NCBI RefSeq assembly: GCF_030160755.1
Contig: NZ_BSOY01000002.1
Span: 45,988-109,987 of the forward strand
Direction: 5' to 3'
Origin: Brevundimonas denitrificans
GTDB lineage: Bacteria; Pseudomonadota; Alphaproteobacteria; Caulobacterales; Caulobacteraceae
Length of the DNA: 64,000 nt
Shown in pieces: positions 44,024 to 52,430 of this stretch. Position 1 is the stretch's first letter. Every line of letters begins with the position of its first letter. The notes under the pieces were generated by a model that worked only from the letters and a program-made list of their open reading frames with translations, had not been told where the DNA came from and searched no databases. A program made the translations under genes and the position numbers.

Positions 44024-44060
44024 GTAAGGCCTACCTTACATCAGGAAATTGTCATGTCAA
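44024..44060 (-). promoter_or_regulatory. Promoter with overlapping inverted-repeat operator
   Basis: On the minus strand a perfect -35 TTGACA (44055-44060) is followed after 16 bp by TAAGGT (44033-44038), a weak -10. GTAAGGCCTACCTTAC (44024-44039), a perfect 6-bp inverted repeat with a 4-bp spacer, covers the -10 region. This is the expected layout for autorepression by the Xre protein encoded two genes along. Confidence 0.65.
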
Positions 44061-44163
44061 CCTGACTTTTTGTCGGGTTCGCGTGACTCACAAGCTTTGG
44101 CGGCTCCGCCGCCCGGGAACAGGCTGCGCTTTGGATCGTGTCCGACAGGGCGTATCATGAGCC

Positions 44164-45099
44164 ATGCCCGCCGCGCCCCGCATACGGCCGTCCGACCTGT
44201 TCACGCCCGACGACTGGGCGCCGTTCCAGACGCGCTCGCCCTGGATCGGTCCACTGCTGGTCCTGCACTGCTGGGGCGTCATCGCCCTGGCCATCGCGGC
44301 CGGCGTGCTCTGGCCGATCCTGATCCCCCTGAGCGTCGCCGTCATCGGCACACGTCAGCTCGGTCTGGCCATCCTGATGCATGAGGCCGCGCACGGGGGT
44401 CTGTCCCCGAACGGGCGGCTGAACGACTTCCTCGGCCACTGGCTGTGCGCGGTCCCGGTCGGGGCCTCGCTGACCGCCTACCGTCCCTATCATCTGGCCC
44501 ATCACAAATACGCCCAGCAGCCCGAAGATCCCGACCTGGTCCTCTCCGCGCCCTTCCCCGTCACCCGCGAGTCCCTGCGCCGCAAGATCCTCCGCGACCT
44601 GACGGGCCAGACCTTCTTCAAGCAGCGCGTCCTGTTCGCCTTCAGGGCCTTCGCCTCACGGCGCGATGAAGACGTGGCGCAGGGCGCCGTGGTCACCGGT
44701 CGCAGCGTCGCGCCCTTCCTGCTGGTCAACGCCGCCCTGCTGCTGGGCCTGACGCTCGGCGGCGTCTGGTGGGCGTATTTCGTCCTGTGGCTGCTGCCCA
44801 TGGCGACCTGGTTCCCCATGGTCACCCGGCTGAGGAACATCGCCGAACACGCCTGCGTCGAGGGATCGTCCACCGACCCGTTCCGCGCCGCCCGCACCAC
44901 GCGCGCTTCGTGGTGGGAGCGCGCCTTCATCGCGCCCTACTGGGTCAATTTTCACGCCGAGCACCACCTGTTCATGCACGTCCCTTGCTGGAAGCTCCCC
45001 GCCCTGCACCGGGCGGTGCGGGCGAGACCGCAGGGAGGGCGGATGGAGGTCGCGAGCGGCTATCTGGACGTCCTCGGCAAGGCATCGGCCAGGGCGTGA
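44164..45099 (+). CDS. Fatty acid desaturase family membrane protein
   Basis: A 311-residue membrane enzyme with the three histidine clusters of membrane di-iron desaturases: HEAAH at 73-77, HLAHH at 110-114 and HAEHH at 264-268 in WVNFHAEHHLFMHVPCWKLP. Four membrane helices are arranged in two pairs (about 32-70, 175-215). The third-box context resembles the group that includes carotenoid ketolases/hydroxylases and sphingolipid-type desaturases, so the substrate may be a lipid or carotenoid. Its stop codon overlaps the GTG start of the methyltransferase gene (GTGA). Confidence 0.87.
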   Translation: MPAAPRIRPSDLFTPDDWAPFQTRSPWIGPLLVLHCWGVIALAIAAGVLWPILIPLSVAVIGTRQLGLAILMHEAAHGGLSPNGRLNDFLGHWLCAVPVGASLTAYRPYHLAHHKYAQQPEDPDLVLSAPFPVTRESLRRKILRDLTGQTFFKQRVLFAFRAFASRRDEDVAQGAVVTGRSVAPFLLVNAALLLGLTLGGVWWAYFVLWLLPMATWFPMVTRLRNIAEHACVEGSSTDPFRAARTTRASWWERAFIAPYWVNFHAEHHLFMHVPCWKLPALHRAVRARPQGGRMEVASGYLDVLGKASARA

Positions 45100-45752
45100 T
45101 CTCCGACCCCACGGCCTTCATCCTCGCCAACACCCGCCTCCAGCCCGTGCCGCACGCGCCGGAGATTTCGCTGTGGCTGGCGGACGAGGTCACGCCGATC
45201 TGGCGGCTGACCGAGGAGGAATTGGGCGAGATGGGCCTGCCCCCGCCGTTCTGGGCCTTCGCCTGGGCAGGCGGTCAGGGCCTGGCGCGCTGGCTGCTGG
45301 ACAATCCCGCCGAGGTCGCCGGGAAGCGGGTGCTCGACCTCGCCGCCGGTTCGGGTCTGGTCGGCATCGCCGCCATGCAGGCGGGCGCGACCTCGGTGCT
45401 GTGCGCCGACATCGACCCGTTCTGCGGCTCCGCCGTGGCGCTCAACGCCGCAGCCAACGGCGTGACGCTGGAATTCATCGACGCCGACCTGCTGGACGCA
45501 GCGCCGCCCGAGGTCGAGGTCATCTGCGCCGGCGACGTGTTCTACGAACAGCCGATGGCCGGCCGGGTCCAGGCCTGGCTGACGTGCGCCGCTGAGCGGG
45601 GAACGCGCGTCCTCGTCGGCGATCCCCTGCGGACCTATTTCCCGAAGTCGGGCTTCGACCTGCTGGCGGAATACAGCGTCCCGACCACGCGCGAGCTTGA
45701 GGACAGCGCCGTCAAGCGGACCCGCGTCTGGACCCTGGCCCCGGACTGCTGA
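45096..45752 (+). CDS. Class I SAM-dependent methyltransferase (ETF-beta lysine methyltransferase-like)
   Basis: A 218-residue protein starting at GTG 45096, overlapping the desaturase stop by 4 bp; the frame is open upstream but only as overlap. The N-terminal block ISLWLADEVTPIWRLTEEEL and PPPFWAFAWAGGQGLARWLL, then the SAM-binding VLDLAAGSGLVGIAAMQAG and ICAGDVFYE, match the METTL20/ETFB lysine methyltransferase group found in alphaproteobacteria and mitochondria. That enzyme trimethylates electron-transfer flavoprotein beta subunit. Nicotinamide N-methyltransferase-like is the usual alternative label. Confidence 0.85.
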   Translation: MISDPTAFILANTRLQPVPHAPEISLWLADEVTPIWRLTEEELGEMGLPPPFWAFAWAGGQGLARWLLDNPAEVAGKRVLDLAAGSGLVGIAAMQAGATSVLCADIDPFCGSAVALNAAANGVTLEFIDADLLDAAPPEVEVICAGDVFYEQPMAGRVQAWLTCAAERGTRVLVGDPLRTYFPKSGFDLLAEYSVPTTRELEDSAVKRTRVWTLAPDC

Positions 45753-45796
45753 CGGCCACGCTTGGAGGTCGGCGCAACAGGCGCCATCTTCGACCC

Positions 45797-46183
45797 ATGA
45801 CCGCCCTTCGGGTTCTCCTCGCCCTCGTCCTGCTTGCCGCGCCCGCCGCCGCGCAGGCCCAGACGTGGCAGCCGCGGCCCGGCGCCCTCGCCATCGACCC
45901 GCACCGCTATCAGGCCGACCAGCACCGCCTCGAAATGGACCGGCTCCGCGCCCAGGCCGAACAGCGCGAGGCCTTCGCCCGGCAGCTGGAGATCGAGACC
46001 CGTCTCAACCGCCAGCAGATCGAGGCCGCGCGCCTGCCCGAGCCGATTCAGCCGCCGGCCCCCCGCGCCCTGCGCTCACCGGAGGAAGAACGGGCCTTGC
46101 GCCAGTCGGCCTCCGGACGTCGCGCCGCCGCAGCGTCAAATGTGGGTCAGATCGACGCCTGGCTGGATCGCCCCCGCGACTGA
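45797..46183 (+). CDS. Small secreted protein with coiled-coil, unknown function
   Basis: A 128-residue protein with a clear signal peptide (MTALRVLLALVLLAAP through AAQAQ). The mature part has a highly charged helix likely to form a coiled coil (about 40-80; HRLEMDRLRAQAEQREAFAR), then a proline-rich segment and a short C-terminal helix ending VGQIDAWLDRPRD. No cysteines and no recognised family. It lies 44 bp after the methyltransferase gene in the same direction. Confidence 0.7.
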   Translation: MTALRVLLALVLLAAPAAAQAQTWQPRPGALAIDPHRYQADQHRLEMDRLRAQAEQREAFARQLEIETRLNRQQIEAARLPEPIQPPAPRALRSPEEERALRQSASGRRAAAASNVGQIDAWLDRPRD

Positions 46184-46278
46184 GAACCGCCGAACAGAGT
46201 TCGCCTTTCAGGCTGCATCCCTTCCCCTCGTCCTGCGTTCCGGCCTAGCTTGAACATCAGGGCTGAGGGAGAACGATC

Positions 46279-47124
46279 ATGCGGTGGCAGGGTGGACGAC
46301 GCGGCGGCAACATCGACGACCGGCGCGGCATGGGCGGCGGCGCGATGATCGGAGGCGGGCTCGGGACCGTCGTTCTGGCAGCGATCGGCTATTTCGTCTT
46401 CGGCATCGACCCCCAGACGACCACCCAGCTGGCCAGCCAGTTCGGCGGCGCCGGCGTCTCCGAAGGCAGAGCCGGCAGCCCGACCGACCAGGCCGGCGCC
46501 TTCGTGGATGTCGTCGGAACCAATATCGACGATGTCTGGAAGACCAAGATCCAGGGCTATCAGCCCCCGACTGTCACCCTGTACGAACAGGGCACCTCGA
46601 CGGGCTGCGGCTTCGGCCAGGCGGCGATGGGACCGTTCTACTGCCCGACGGATCGTCATGTATACCTCGACCTCTCCTTCTGGTCGCAACTCGAAACCGA
46701 TCTGGGCGCGTCCAGCGCCGACTTCGCCCGCGCCTATGTCATCGCCCATGAATACGGCCATCACATCCAGACCCTGACCGGCCTCTCGGAACAGGTGCGC
46801 ACGGCCCAGCAGCGCGCCTCCGGCCAGGCCGAGGCCAACCGCTATTCCGTCGCGCTGGAGCTGCAGGCCGACTGCTACGCCGGCGTCTGGGCCCGCAATG
46901 CGGCCGCCGCCTCGAACGGCGAAGTCGCGCTGGAGGCCGGCGATCTGGAGGCCGGCATGCAGACGGCCTCGGCCATCGGCGACGACACCCTGCAGCGCCG
47001 CCAGGGCGGGCGCGTCCAGCCCGACGGCTTCACCCACGGCTCCTCGGCCCAGCGGGTCGAATGGCTGCGGCGGGGCTATGAAGCGGGCGACCCGGCGGCC
47101 TGCGATACCTTCCAGACCCTGTAG
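46279..47124 (+). CDS. YpfJ-type neutral zinc metallopeptidase
   Basis: A 281-residue protein of the putative neutral zinc metallopeptidase family (YpfJ/KPN_00593-like). The start MRWQGGRRGGNIDDRRG is the family signature, followed by one membrane helix (about 28-50), then VTLYEQGTSTGCGFGQAAMGPFYC-like core and the zinc motif HEYGHHIQTLTG at 157-168. A downstream LELQADCYAGVWA provides the third ligand. It is anchored in the inner membrane with the catalytic part outside. Substrate unknown. A purine-rich GAGGGAGAACG site precedes ATG 46279. The 3' end is 3 bp from the convergent aspartyl protease gene. Confidence 0.92.
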   Translation: MRWQGGRRGGNIDDRRGMGGGAMIGGGLGTVVLAAIGYFVFGIDPQTTTQLASQFGGAGVSEGRAGSPTDQAGAFVDVVGTNIDDVWKTKIQGYQPPTVTLYEQGTSTGCGFGQAAMGPFYCPTDRHVYLDLSFWSQLETDLGASSADFARAYVIAHEYGHHIQTLTGLSEQVRTAQQRASGQAEANRYSVALELQADCYAGVWARNAAAASNGEVALEAGDLEAGMQTASAIGDDTLQRRQGGRVQPDGFTHGSSAQRVEWLRRGYEAGDPAACDTFQTL

Positions 47125-47127
47125 GGC

Positions 47128-48075
47128 CTAGCCCACCGTCAGGTCCAGCGGACGCGACACGAACAACGCGCCGGCGCCGAGATCCATGGCCACGCGCCGG
47201 CCGTTGAACGCCTCCATCCCGACCAGCCCGCCGGGGAAGTTCGGCAGAGGCGGCTGGTCGAACACGCCGACCGATACGCGGCGGTACAGATGGTCCGCAA
47301 AGGTCACCGTCCGCGCCTCAACGGTGGCCGAACGCAGAGCGCCGCCCAGCACCAGACTGACCCCTCTCCCCTGCGGCCGGCCGTCCAGCAGTCCCGCGCC
47401 GCTCGCCGCCTCGCGGCTCAGCCCGAGGAGGGCCGAAGCGCCGGTGTCGACCACGGCCTCAACCGCCGAGTCCTCGACCATCACCTCGGTGACCAGCGAC
47501 CCGCCCTGGCGTCGCACGATCGCCGGGGCCAGATCCGGCGGGCGGACGAAGGCCTCGCGCCGCACCAGCCGCGCGTGCCGCCGGCGCGGGTCCAGCGCCA
47601 GCACCGCCTCGCCCAGCACGTCCTGTCCCAGGATCAGCGGCGTATGCAGCCCTTCCCTGGACGCCAGCGGCCCGAGATCGAGAATGGCCGCCCGCAAACC
47701 ACGAATGGACAGGCCGGGCAGGTCGACGGCCAGCGTCGTCCCGCGCCCCACCTGCGCCCCGCCGCCGACGCCATAGGCCACCAGCGGCATGTCGAACAGC
47801 GACCGGCCTGCCGACGGCAGCGCCGCGACCAGCGCCCGGTCGATCACCGAATACTGGGCCCCGCTGTCGATCAGGGCGACCACTTCGAGGCCCCCCAGCC
47901 TGACCCGCACCGTCGGCACCAGCGCGTTCCGCGCATAGGCCAGCCAAGGCGTGGCGCCGCTCTCGACATAGGCCAGCGTCGGCTTCGGCCAGAGCAGGGT
48001 CTCACGCGCCCACCAGGCTCCGCCGACGACGGCGGCCAGTCCTGCGGTGCGGATCAGAAGGGAGCGGCGGTTCAT
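47128..48075 (-). CDS. perP: Retropepsin-like aspartyl protease, exported (PerP-like)
   Basis: A 315-residue protein starting at ATG 48075. Residues 1-28 are a signal peptide or anchor (twin-positive start MNRRSLLIRTAG). Two tandem retropepsin-like domains each carry a catalytic motif: VALIDSGAQYSVID with Asp70 and EAVVDTGASALLGL with Asp210, so the protein should form a single-chain active site. In Caulobacter the periplasmic aspartyl-type protease PerP cuts the polarity factor PodJ, and its gene is controlled by CtrA. The CtrA box at 48258-48273 supports calling this a PerP relative. The name is a proposal; retropepsin-like proteins of other function exist. Confidence 0.8.
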   Translation of the reverse strand: MNRRSLLIRTAGLAAVVGGAWWARETLLWPKPTLAYVESGATPWLAYARNALVPTVRVRLGGLEVVALIDSGAQYSVIDRALVAALPSAGRSLFDMPLVAYGVGGGAQVGRGTTLAVDLPGLSIRGLRAAILDLGPLASREGLHTPLILGQDVLGEAVLALDPRRRHARLVRREAFVRPPDLAPAIVRRQGGSLVTEVMVEDSAVEAVVDTGASALLGLSREAASGAGLLDGRPQGRGVSLVLGGALRSATVEARTVTFADHLYRRVSVGVFDQPPLPNFPGGLVGMEAFNGRRVAMDLGAGALFVSRPLDLTVG

Positions 48076-48257
48076 GCCCGCCGAAGATGGCGCTTGCCCG
48101 CCGCCCGCGCCAGCGTCGCCGTGGTCGCGCCGGCTCAGGCTTACGGCCGCGTCCGGCTCGATCACGGGCCGATGGCTGGCGGTCCGGTCAGCGCCCCCCG
48201 ACGCCGTCCAGACCGCCACCGCGGACGCCCTACCCCCCAAGGCTCCGCGAACTCATG

Positions 48258-48273
48258 GTTAACAACCACTTAA
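48258..48273 (-). promoter_or_regulatory. CtrA binding site (TTAA-N7-TTAAC)
   Basis: On the minus strand TTAA (48273-48270), seven bases, then TTAAC (48262-48258) match the CtrA consensus exactly. It is in the 275-bp gap upstream of the aspartyl protease gene, about 183 bp before its start, and downstream of the ldcA-like gene. No other TTAA-N7-TTAA was noticed in the gene gaps I read. Confidence 0.75.
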
Positions 48274-48350
48274 GCCCCATCTGAACGCATCTGGCGCGGC
48301 ATCTGAGGGAGAGTCGACAGGCTTCGCCGTTTGCGCGAACCGATCCGCGG

Positions 48351-49172
48351 CTACCTGTGGCCGAAGGGAACCACCTTGTTGTGGCGATCATGGCCGATAT
48401 CGGCGGTCCCGAGATACGAAATGCCCGACCGTTCGCACCAGTAGCGGCAAATCTCTTCCGCGGTCAGGCCGAAGTCGGGATCGTTCTCGACGATGTCGGA
48501 CACCCGCCCCATCCGGATGCCCGCCACCTTGCGGATCGAAGCCTGACCGGTCAGGTGGAACATCATCCGGTCGATCCGGTACATTGGCTCGGACACGTCC
48601 TCCAGCATCAGCACATGGCCGGTCAGGTCGGGCTCCAGCGCCGTCCCGACGAGGGCGTCCAGAATGCTGAGATTGAAGGCGACCGCCGGTCGAGGATCTT
48701 CCGCCAGCGACGGCTCCCACGACGTCGGATCGCCCGACCTCAGCCAATTCAGCGCGCGCCAGGCCGTGGGGTCGTTGCGCACCGCGTCCGAGGCCATGGG
48801 TCCGTGCGCGACATGCGGGAAGCCGGCCTTGTAGAGCAGGGCCAGGATGCTGCCCGCGTCCGAATAGCCCAGATACCGCTTTTTGCGCGCGACCGCCGTC
48901 AGCCGCGGCAGCACGGCCTCGGCGATCCGACACGACCCATAGCCGCCCCGGGCGAACCAGACCGCGTCCAGCCGCGGATCATTGGCGTATTCCGCGAACG
49001 CATTGGCCCGGCTGGCGTCGTCGCCGCCGAAATGGCCGTGCTTGCCGAAGCTGGCCGGGTGAAAGCTCGCCGTGACCGAGCCGTCCGGAAAATTGGCGGC
49101 GAACCAGGCCAGGACGGCCTCGGCGCGCGCCTTGTTGAAGCGCGAACTGGCGTTGACGATGCCGATCTTCAT
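48351..49172 (-). CDS. LD-carboxypeptidase (S66 family, LdcA-like)
   Basis: A 273-residue cytoplasmic serine peptidase; ATG 49172 fits the family start MKIGIVNASSRF better than the upstream in-frame ATG at 49223. The family block VWFARGGYGSCRIAEAVL precedes the nucleophile Ser104 in GYSDAGSIL. The Glu region MLEDVSEPMYRIDRM and the catalytic His in IGHDRHNKVVPFG complete the triad. S66 enzymes remove the terminal D-alanine from murein tetrapeptides during peptidoglycan recycling. The divergent neighbour is an Mpl-like ligase that reuses the tripeptide product; the starts are 68 bp apart and probably share a regulatory region. Confidence 0.9.
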   Translation of the reverse strand: MKIGIVNASSRFNKARAEAVLAWFAANFPDGSVTASFHPASFGKHGHFGGDDASRANAFAEYANDPRLDAVWFARGGYGSCRIAEAVLPRLTAVARKKRYLGYSDAGSILALLYKAGFPHVAHGPMASDAVRNDPTAWRALNWLRSGDPTSWEPSLAEDPRPAVAFNLSILDALVGTALEPDLTGHVLMLEDVSEPMYRIDRMMFHLTGQASIRKVAGIRMGRVSDIVENDPDFGLTAEEICRYWCERSGISYLGTADIGHDRHNKVVPFGHR

Positions 49173-49240
49173 GCTGAGCCGCTGGCCTCCAGCCTCGCCC
49201 GTGCTAGTCAGGCCGCCGGACATTCCCCGGTTTCGCCCTC

Positions 49241-50650
49241 ATGAATCAAGACGACTATTTCTTCTGCGGCATCGGCGGCTCGGGAATGCTCCCGCTGGCG
49301 ATGATCGTCCAGGCGCGCGGCGGCCGTATCGAGGGTTCCGACCGGTCCCGCGATCAGGGCCGCACGCCCGAGAAATTCGCATGGCTTGAAGCCCACGGCG
49401 TGACCCTGCATCCGCAGGACGGGTCGGGCGTCTCGCGCGCGGATCAGACGGTGGTGGCCACCGGCGCCATCGAGGACACGGTGCCCGACATCGGCGCAGC
49501 GAAGCGCGCCGGCGCCCGGATCGTCACCCGGCCGGAACTGCTGTCCCAACTGTTCAACGCCGCCCCGGTTTCGATCGGCGTCGCCGGAACCAGCGGCAAG
49601 TCGACCATCACCGGCATGATCGCCTGGATCCTCCACCGGACCGGCCGCCAGCCGACGGTCATGAATGGCGCGGTGATGAAGAATTTCGCCGACGCCGACC
49701 ATCCGTTCGCCAGCGCCCTGATCGGCGACCCCGACCAGTTCGTCTCCGAGGTCGATGAGTCCGACGGCTCCATCGCCCGCTACAATCCCACGGTCGCCGT
49801 GGTCTCCAACATCTCGCTGGACCACAAGTCGATGGAGGAGCTCCGCGACCTGTTCGGCGGCTTCACCGGTCGGGCGGCGAAGGCCGTGCTCAACCTCGAC
49901 AATGTCGAGACCCAGGCCCTCGCCCAGTCCCTGCCCGCCAACAGGGTGATCACCTTTGCGCTGGGCGAGGAGTCAGCCACCCTCAACGCGCACGATCTCG
50001 AACCCCTGCCGACCGGCATGCGCTTCAGCCTGACGGAGCTCGGTGGGACGAAGCATGCGGTGACCCTGAACGTCCCCGGCGCCCACAATGTCGCCAACGC
50101 CCTCGCCGCCCTCGGCGCCGTGCGGGCCGTCGGCGTGCCGCTGGTCGACGCCGTCGGGGCCCTCGAGACCTTCGCCGGCATCCGCCGCCGCATGGAGGTG
50201 GTCGGCGCCGCCAACGGCGTCACCGTCATCGATGACTTCGCCCACAACCCGGACAAGATCGCCGCCACCCTGAAGACGCTGCACGCCTTCGACGGCCGGC
50301 TGCTGATCCTGTTCCAGCCGCACGGCTTCGGCCCCCTTCGACTGATGCAGGCCGAGTTCATCGACGGCTTCGCCGGTCTGATGCGCGGGGACGACGTCCT
50401 CCTGATGCCCGAACCGGTCTATTTCGGCGGCACCACCGACCGGTCCGTCGGCAGCGAGGACATCGCCTCGGGCGTCCGCGCCGCCGGCCGCAACGCCGAG
50501 GCCCTGCCCACCCGCGAGGCCTGCGGCGACCGGCTGATCGACCTGGCCCGCCCCGGCGACCGGATCATCGTCATGGGCGCCCGGGACGACACCCTGTCCG
50601 TCTTCGCAGCGACGCTCCTCGACCGGCTTACTCGTCCGCTTACAGACTGA
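49241..50650 (+). CDS. mpl: UDP-N-acetylmuramate:murein-tripeptide ligase (Mpl-like)
   Basis: A 469-residue Mur ligase. N-terminal Rossmann domain with FFCGIGGSGMLPLAMI; central ATPase domain with GTSGKST at 116-122 and the Mg-binding VSEVDESDGSI; C-terminal domain with FAGIRRRMEVVG, VTVIDDFAHNPDKI and ILFQPHGFGPLRL. These match Mpl and MurC; the absence of a cell-division gene cluster around it and the divergent LD-carboxypeptidase favour Mpl, which joins recycled L-Ala-gamma-D-Glu-mDAP tripeptide to UDP-MurNAc. MurC remains the alternative. Confidence 0.85.
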   Translation: MNQDDYFFCGIGGSGMLPLAMIVQARGGRIEGSDRSRDQGRTPEKFAWLEAHGVTLHPQDGSGVSRADQTVVATGAIEDTVPDIGAAKRAGARIVTRPELLSQLFNAAPVSIGVAGTSGKSTITGMIAWILHRTGRQPTVMNGAVMKNFADADHPFASALIGDPDQFVSEVDESDGSIARYNPTVAVVSNISLDHKSMEELRDLFGGFTGRAAKAVLNLDNVETQALAQSLPANRVITFALGEESATLNAHDLEPLPTGMRFSLTELGGTKHAVTLNVPGAHNVANALAALGAVRAVGVPLVDAVGALETFAGIRRRMEVVGAANGVTVIDDFAHNPDKIAATLKTLHAFDGRLLILFQPHGFGPLRLMQAEFIDGFAGLMRGDDVLLMPEPVYFGGTTDRSVGSEDIASGVRAAGRNAEALPTREACGDRLIDLARPGDRIIVMGARDDTLSVFAATLLDRLTRPLTD

Positions 50651-50739
50651 TATTCAAGAGAATTTCAGAAAACATTCACGCCCGGAAAAGCTGGCGTTAA
50701 GGGCAGCCGCCTATTCCCGGAGTCAGGCGGGAGTGGTGA

Positions 50740-52356
50740 ATGGCCAGGATCGGTGACTTTGCGAGTGCTGCGGCGCCGATCGGCCCGGACACGCCCGGCG
50801 CGGACGTTTTCGACCGCTTCCAGAGCGAGCCGGACACCCTGATTATCGCTGTGATCGACGACGAACGGCGACCGGTCGGCCTGATCGAGCGCAACGCCTT
50901 CACGCTCAAGATGGCGGCCGAGTTCGGGCGCGCCCTGTACGCCAAACGCCCGGCCGCAACCTTCATGGACACCGCGCCGCGCATCCTCGACGCCGCCGCC
51001 GACGCCGAAACCCTGTTCCAGTCGATGGACGACGCCAATCTGGGCGGCCTGCTCAACGGCTTCGTGGTGACCTCCGCCGGCCTCTATGTCGGCGTCGGCG
51101 CCGGCGTGCACGTGCTGCAGGCCGGAAACGCCATCCACCGGCGCCGGGCCGACGCCATGAGCGCACTCGCCCGCGACCTCGCCAGGGCCGAAGCGGAGGC
51201 CCGGGCCTCCAGCCGCGCCAAGTCCGAATTCCTCGCGGTCATGAGCCACGAAATCCGTACGCCGCTGAACGGCGTCCTGGGCGTCGCCGCCCTGATGGAG
51301 CGCGAACTCACCCAGGAGGCCATGCGCCCCTACGCCCGGACCATTCTGGATTCCGGCCAGAGCCTGTTGCGACTGCTGACGGACGCTCTGGATATGTCCC
51401 GCGCCGAGGCGGGGCTGATGACGTTCGAGACGGCGCCGGTCCATCTCGACTCCGTCGCCGCCGACCTCAAGGCCCTGTGGAGTCCTCGCGCCCAGGAGAA
51501 GAGCCTGACCTTGACCGTCACTCAGGACACGGCCGGTCATGACTGGGTGGCCGGCGACGAGATGCGGCTCAAACAACTGTTCAACAACCTGATCGGCAAC
51601 GCCCTGAAATTCACCGAGGCCGGTGAGGTGGCCGTTCACATCGCCAGCCGCGACAGGGATGGCCAGATCACCCTTACCGCCACCGTGGACGACAGCGGTC
51701 CGGGCGTGCCGGAGGACGCGGCCGGAACCATATTCGACCCGTTCAACACGGGCCACGCCGGCCGTGAAGGCGCGGGCGCCGGCCTCGGTCTGGCCATCTG
51801 CCGCCAGATCGTCGAACTGATGAGCGGCTCCATCGCGGTCGAGCGGTCGCCACAGGGCGGCGCGCGCTTCCGGTTCACCCTGACCCTGCCCGGCGCGAGC
51901 CGCGAGATGCGGGCCGCCGCCACGCGGATGGCCGAACCCACCGCCCACACGACCCTGCATGTCCTGATCGTGGACGACAACGCCACCAATCGCTTCGTCG
52001 CCGGCAAGGTGCTCGAACTGTTCGGCTGCAGCGCCGAAGCCGTCGAGGGCGGACGCGAGGCGATCGAACGCGTCCAGACAGGGGCTTTCGACCTGGTCCT
52101 GATGGATATCAAAATGCCCGTCATGGATGGGGTCCAGACCACCCGACTGATCCGGGGTCTGTCTGGACCGGTGGCCGACATCCCGATCCTGGCCCTCACC
52201 GCCAACGCCGATCCCCGCGATGAAGCTGAGTATCTGGCGGCCGGGATGGACGGCGTCGCGCAAAAGCCCATCCAGCCCGACGCCCTGCTCAACGCCATCC
52301 GCCTGGTCATGGGCCGAACGCCGCTCCAGACGACGGCGTTGACCGAAGCCGCTTGA
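50740..52356 (+). CDS. Hybrid sensor histidine kinase/response regulator with N-terminal CBS-like pair
   Basis: A 538-residue soluble protein. Residues about 20-130 resemble the CBS pair found in some GGDEF/EAL proteins (IIAVIDDERRPVGLIERNAF, then GFVVTSAGLYVGVGAG). A short helix leads to the dimerisation domain with the phosphorylated His170 in SHEIRTPLNGVLG. The catalytic ATPase has the N box FNNLIGNALKFTE, the G1 box VDDSGPGVPE and the G2 box GAGLGLAIC. The C-terminal receiver (about 405-525) has Asp456 in LVLMDIKMPVMDG and the Lys in AQKPIQPDAL. No membrane segment is present, so an intracellular signal, perhaps a nucleotide, is likely. Intramolecular phosphotransfer is expected; output partner unknown. 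Confidence 0.9.
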   Translation: MARIGDFASAAAPIGPDTPGADVFDRFQSEPDTLIIAVIDDERRPVGLIERNAFTLKMAAEFGRALYAKRPAATFMDTAPRILDAAADAETLFQSMDDANLGGLLNGFVVTSAGLYVGVGAGVHVLQAGNAIHRRRADAMSALARDLARAEAEARASSRAKSEFLAVMSHEIRTPLNGVLGVAALMERELTQEAMRPYARTILDSGQSLLRLLTDALDMSRAEAGLMTFETAPVHLDSVAADLKALWSPRAQEKSLTLTVTQDTAGHDWVAGDEMRLKQLFNNLIGNALKFTEAGEVAVHIASRDRDGQITLTATVDDSGPGVPEDAAGTIFDPFNTGHAGREGAGAGLGLAICRQIVELMSGSIAVERSPQGGARFRFTLTLPGASREMRAAATRMAEPTAHTTLHVLIVDDNATNRFVAGKVLELFGCSAEAVEGGREAIERVQTGAFDLVLMDIKMPVMDGVQTTRLIRGLSGPVADIPILALTANADPRDEAEYLAAGMDGVAQKPIQPDALLNAIRLVMGRTPLQTTALTEAA

Positions 52357-52395
52357 GCCCAGGGTGGATCGCGGGCCAAGCTCCAACCACACCTA

Positions 52396-52412
52396 TTGCA
52401 AATCGTTCGCAA
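52396..52412. promoter_or_regulatory. Iron-box-like dyad TTGCAA-N5-TCGCAA
   Basis: TTGCAA (52396-52401) and TCGCAA (52407-52412) form an inverted repeat with one mismatch and a 5-bp spacer, 18 bp before the GTG start of the PepSY-type gene. The same geometry occurs twice upstream of the TonB receptor gene at 60439-60453 and 60484-60502. A Fur-family regulator is the most likely ligand. Confidence 0.6.
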
Positions 52413-52430
52413 CTTCGGCACAAGCCGGAG

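Noticed and set aside
44061..44077. Small hairpin CCTGAC-TTTTT-GTCGGG upstream of the desaturase gene
   Set aside because: Only six pairs with one wobble, and no gene ends just before it on the relevant strand.
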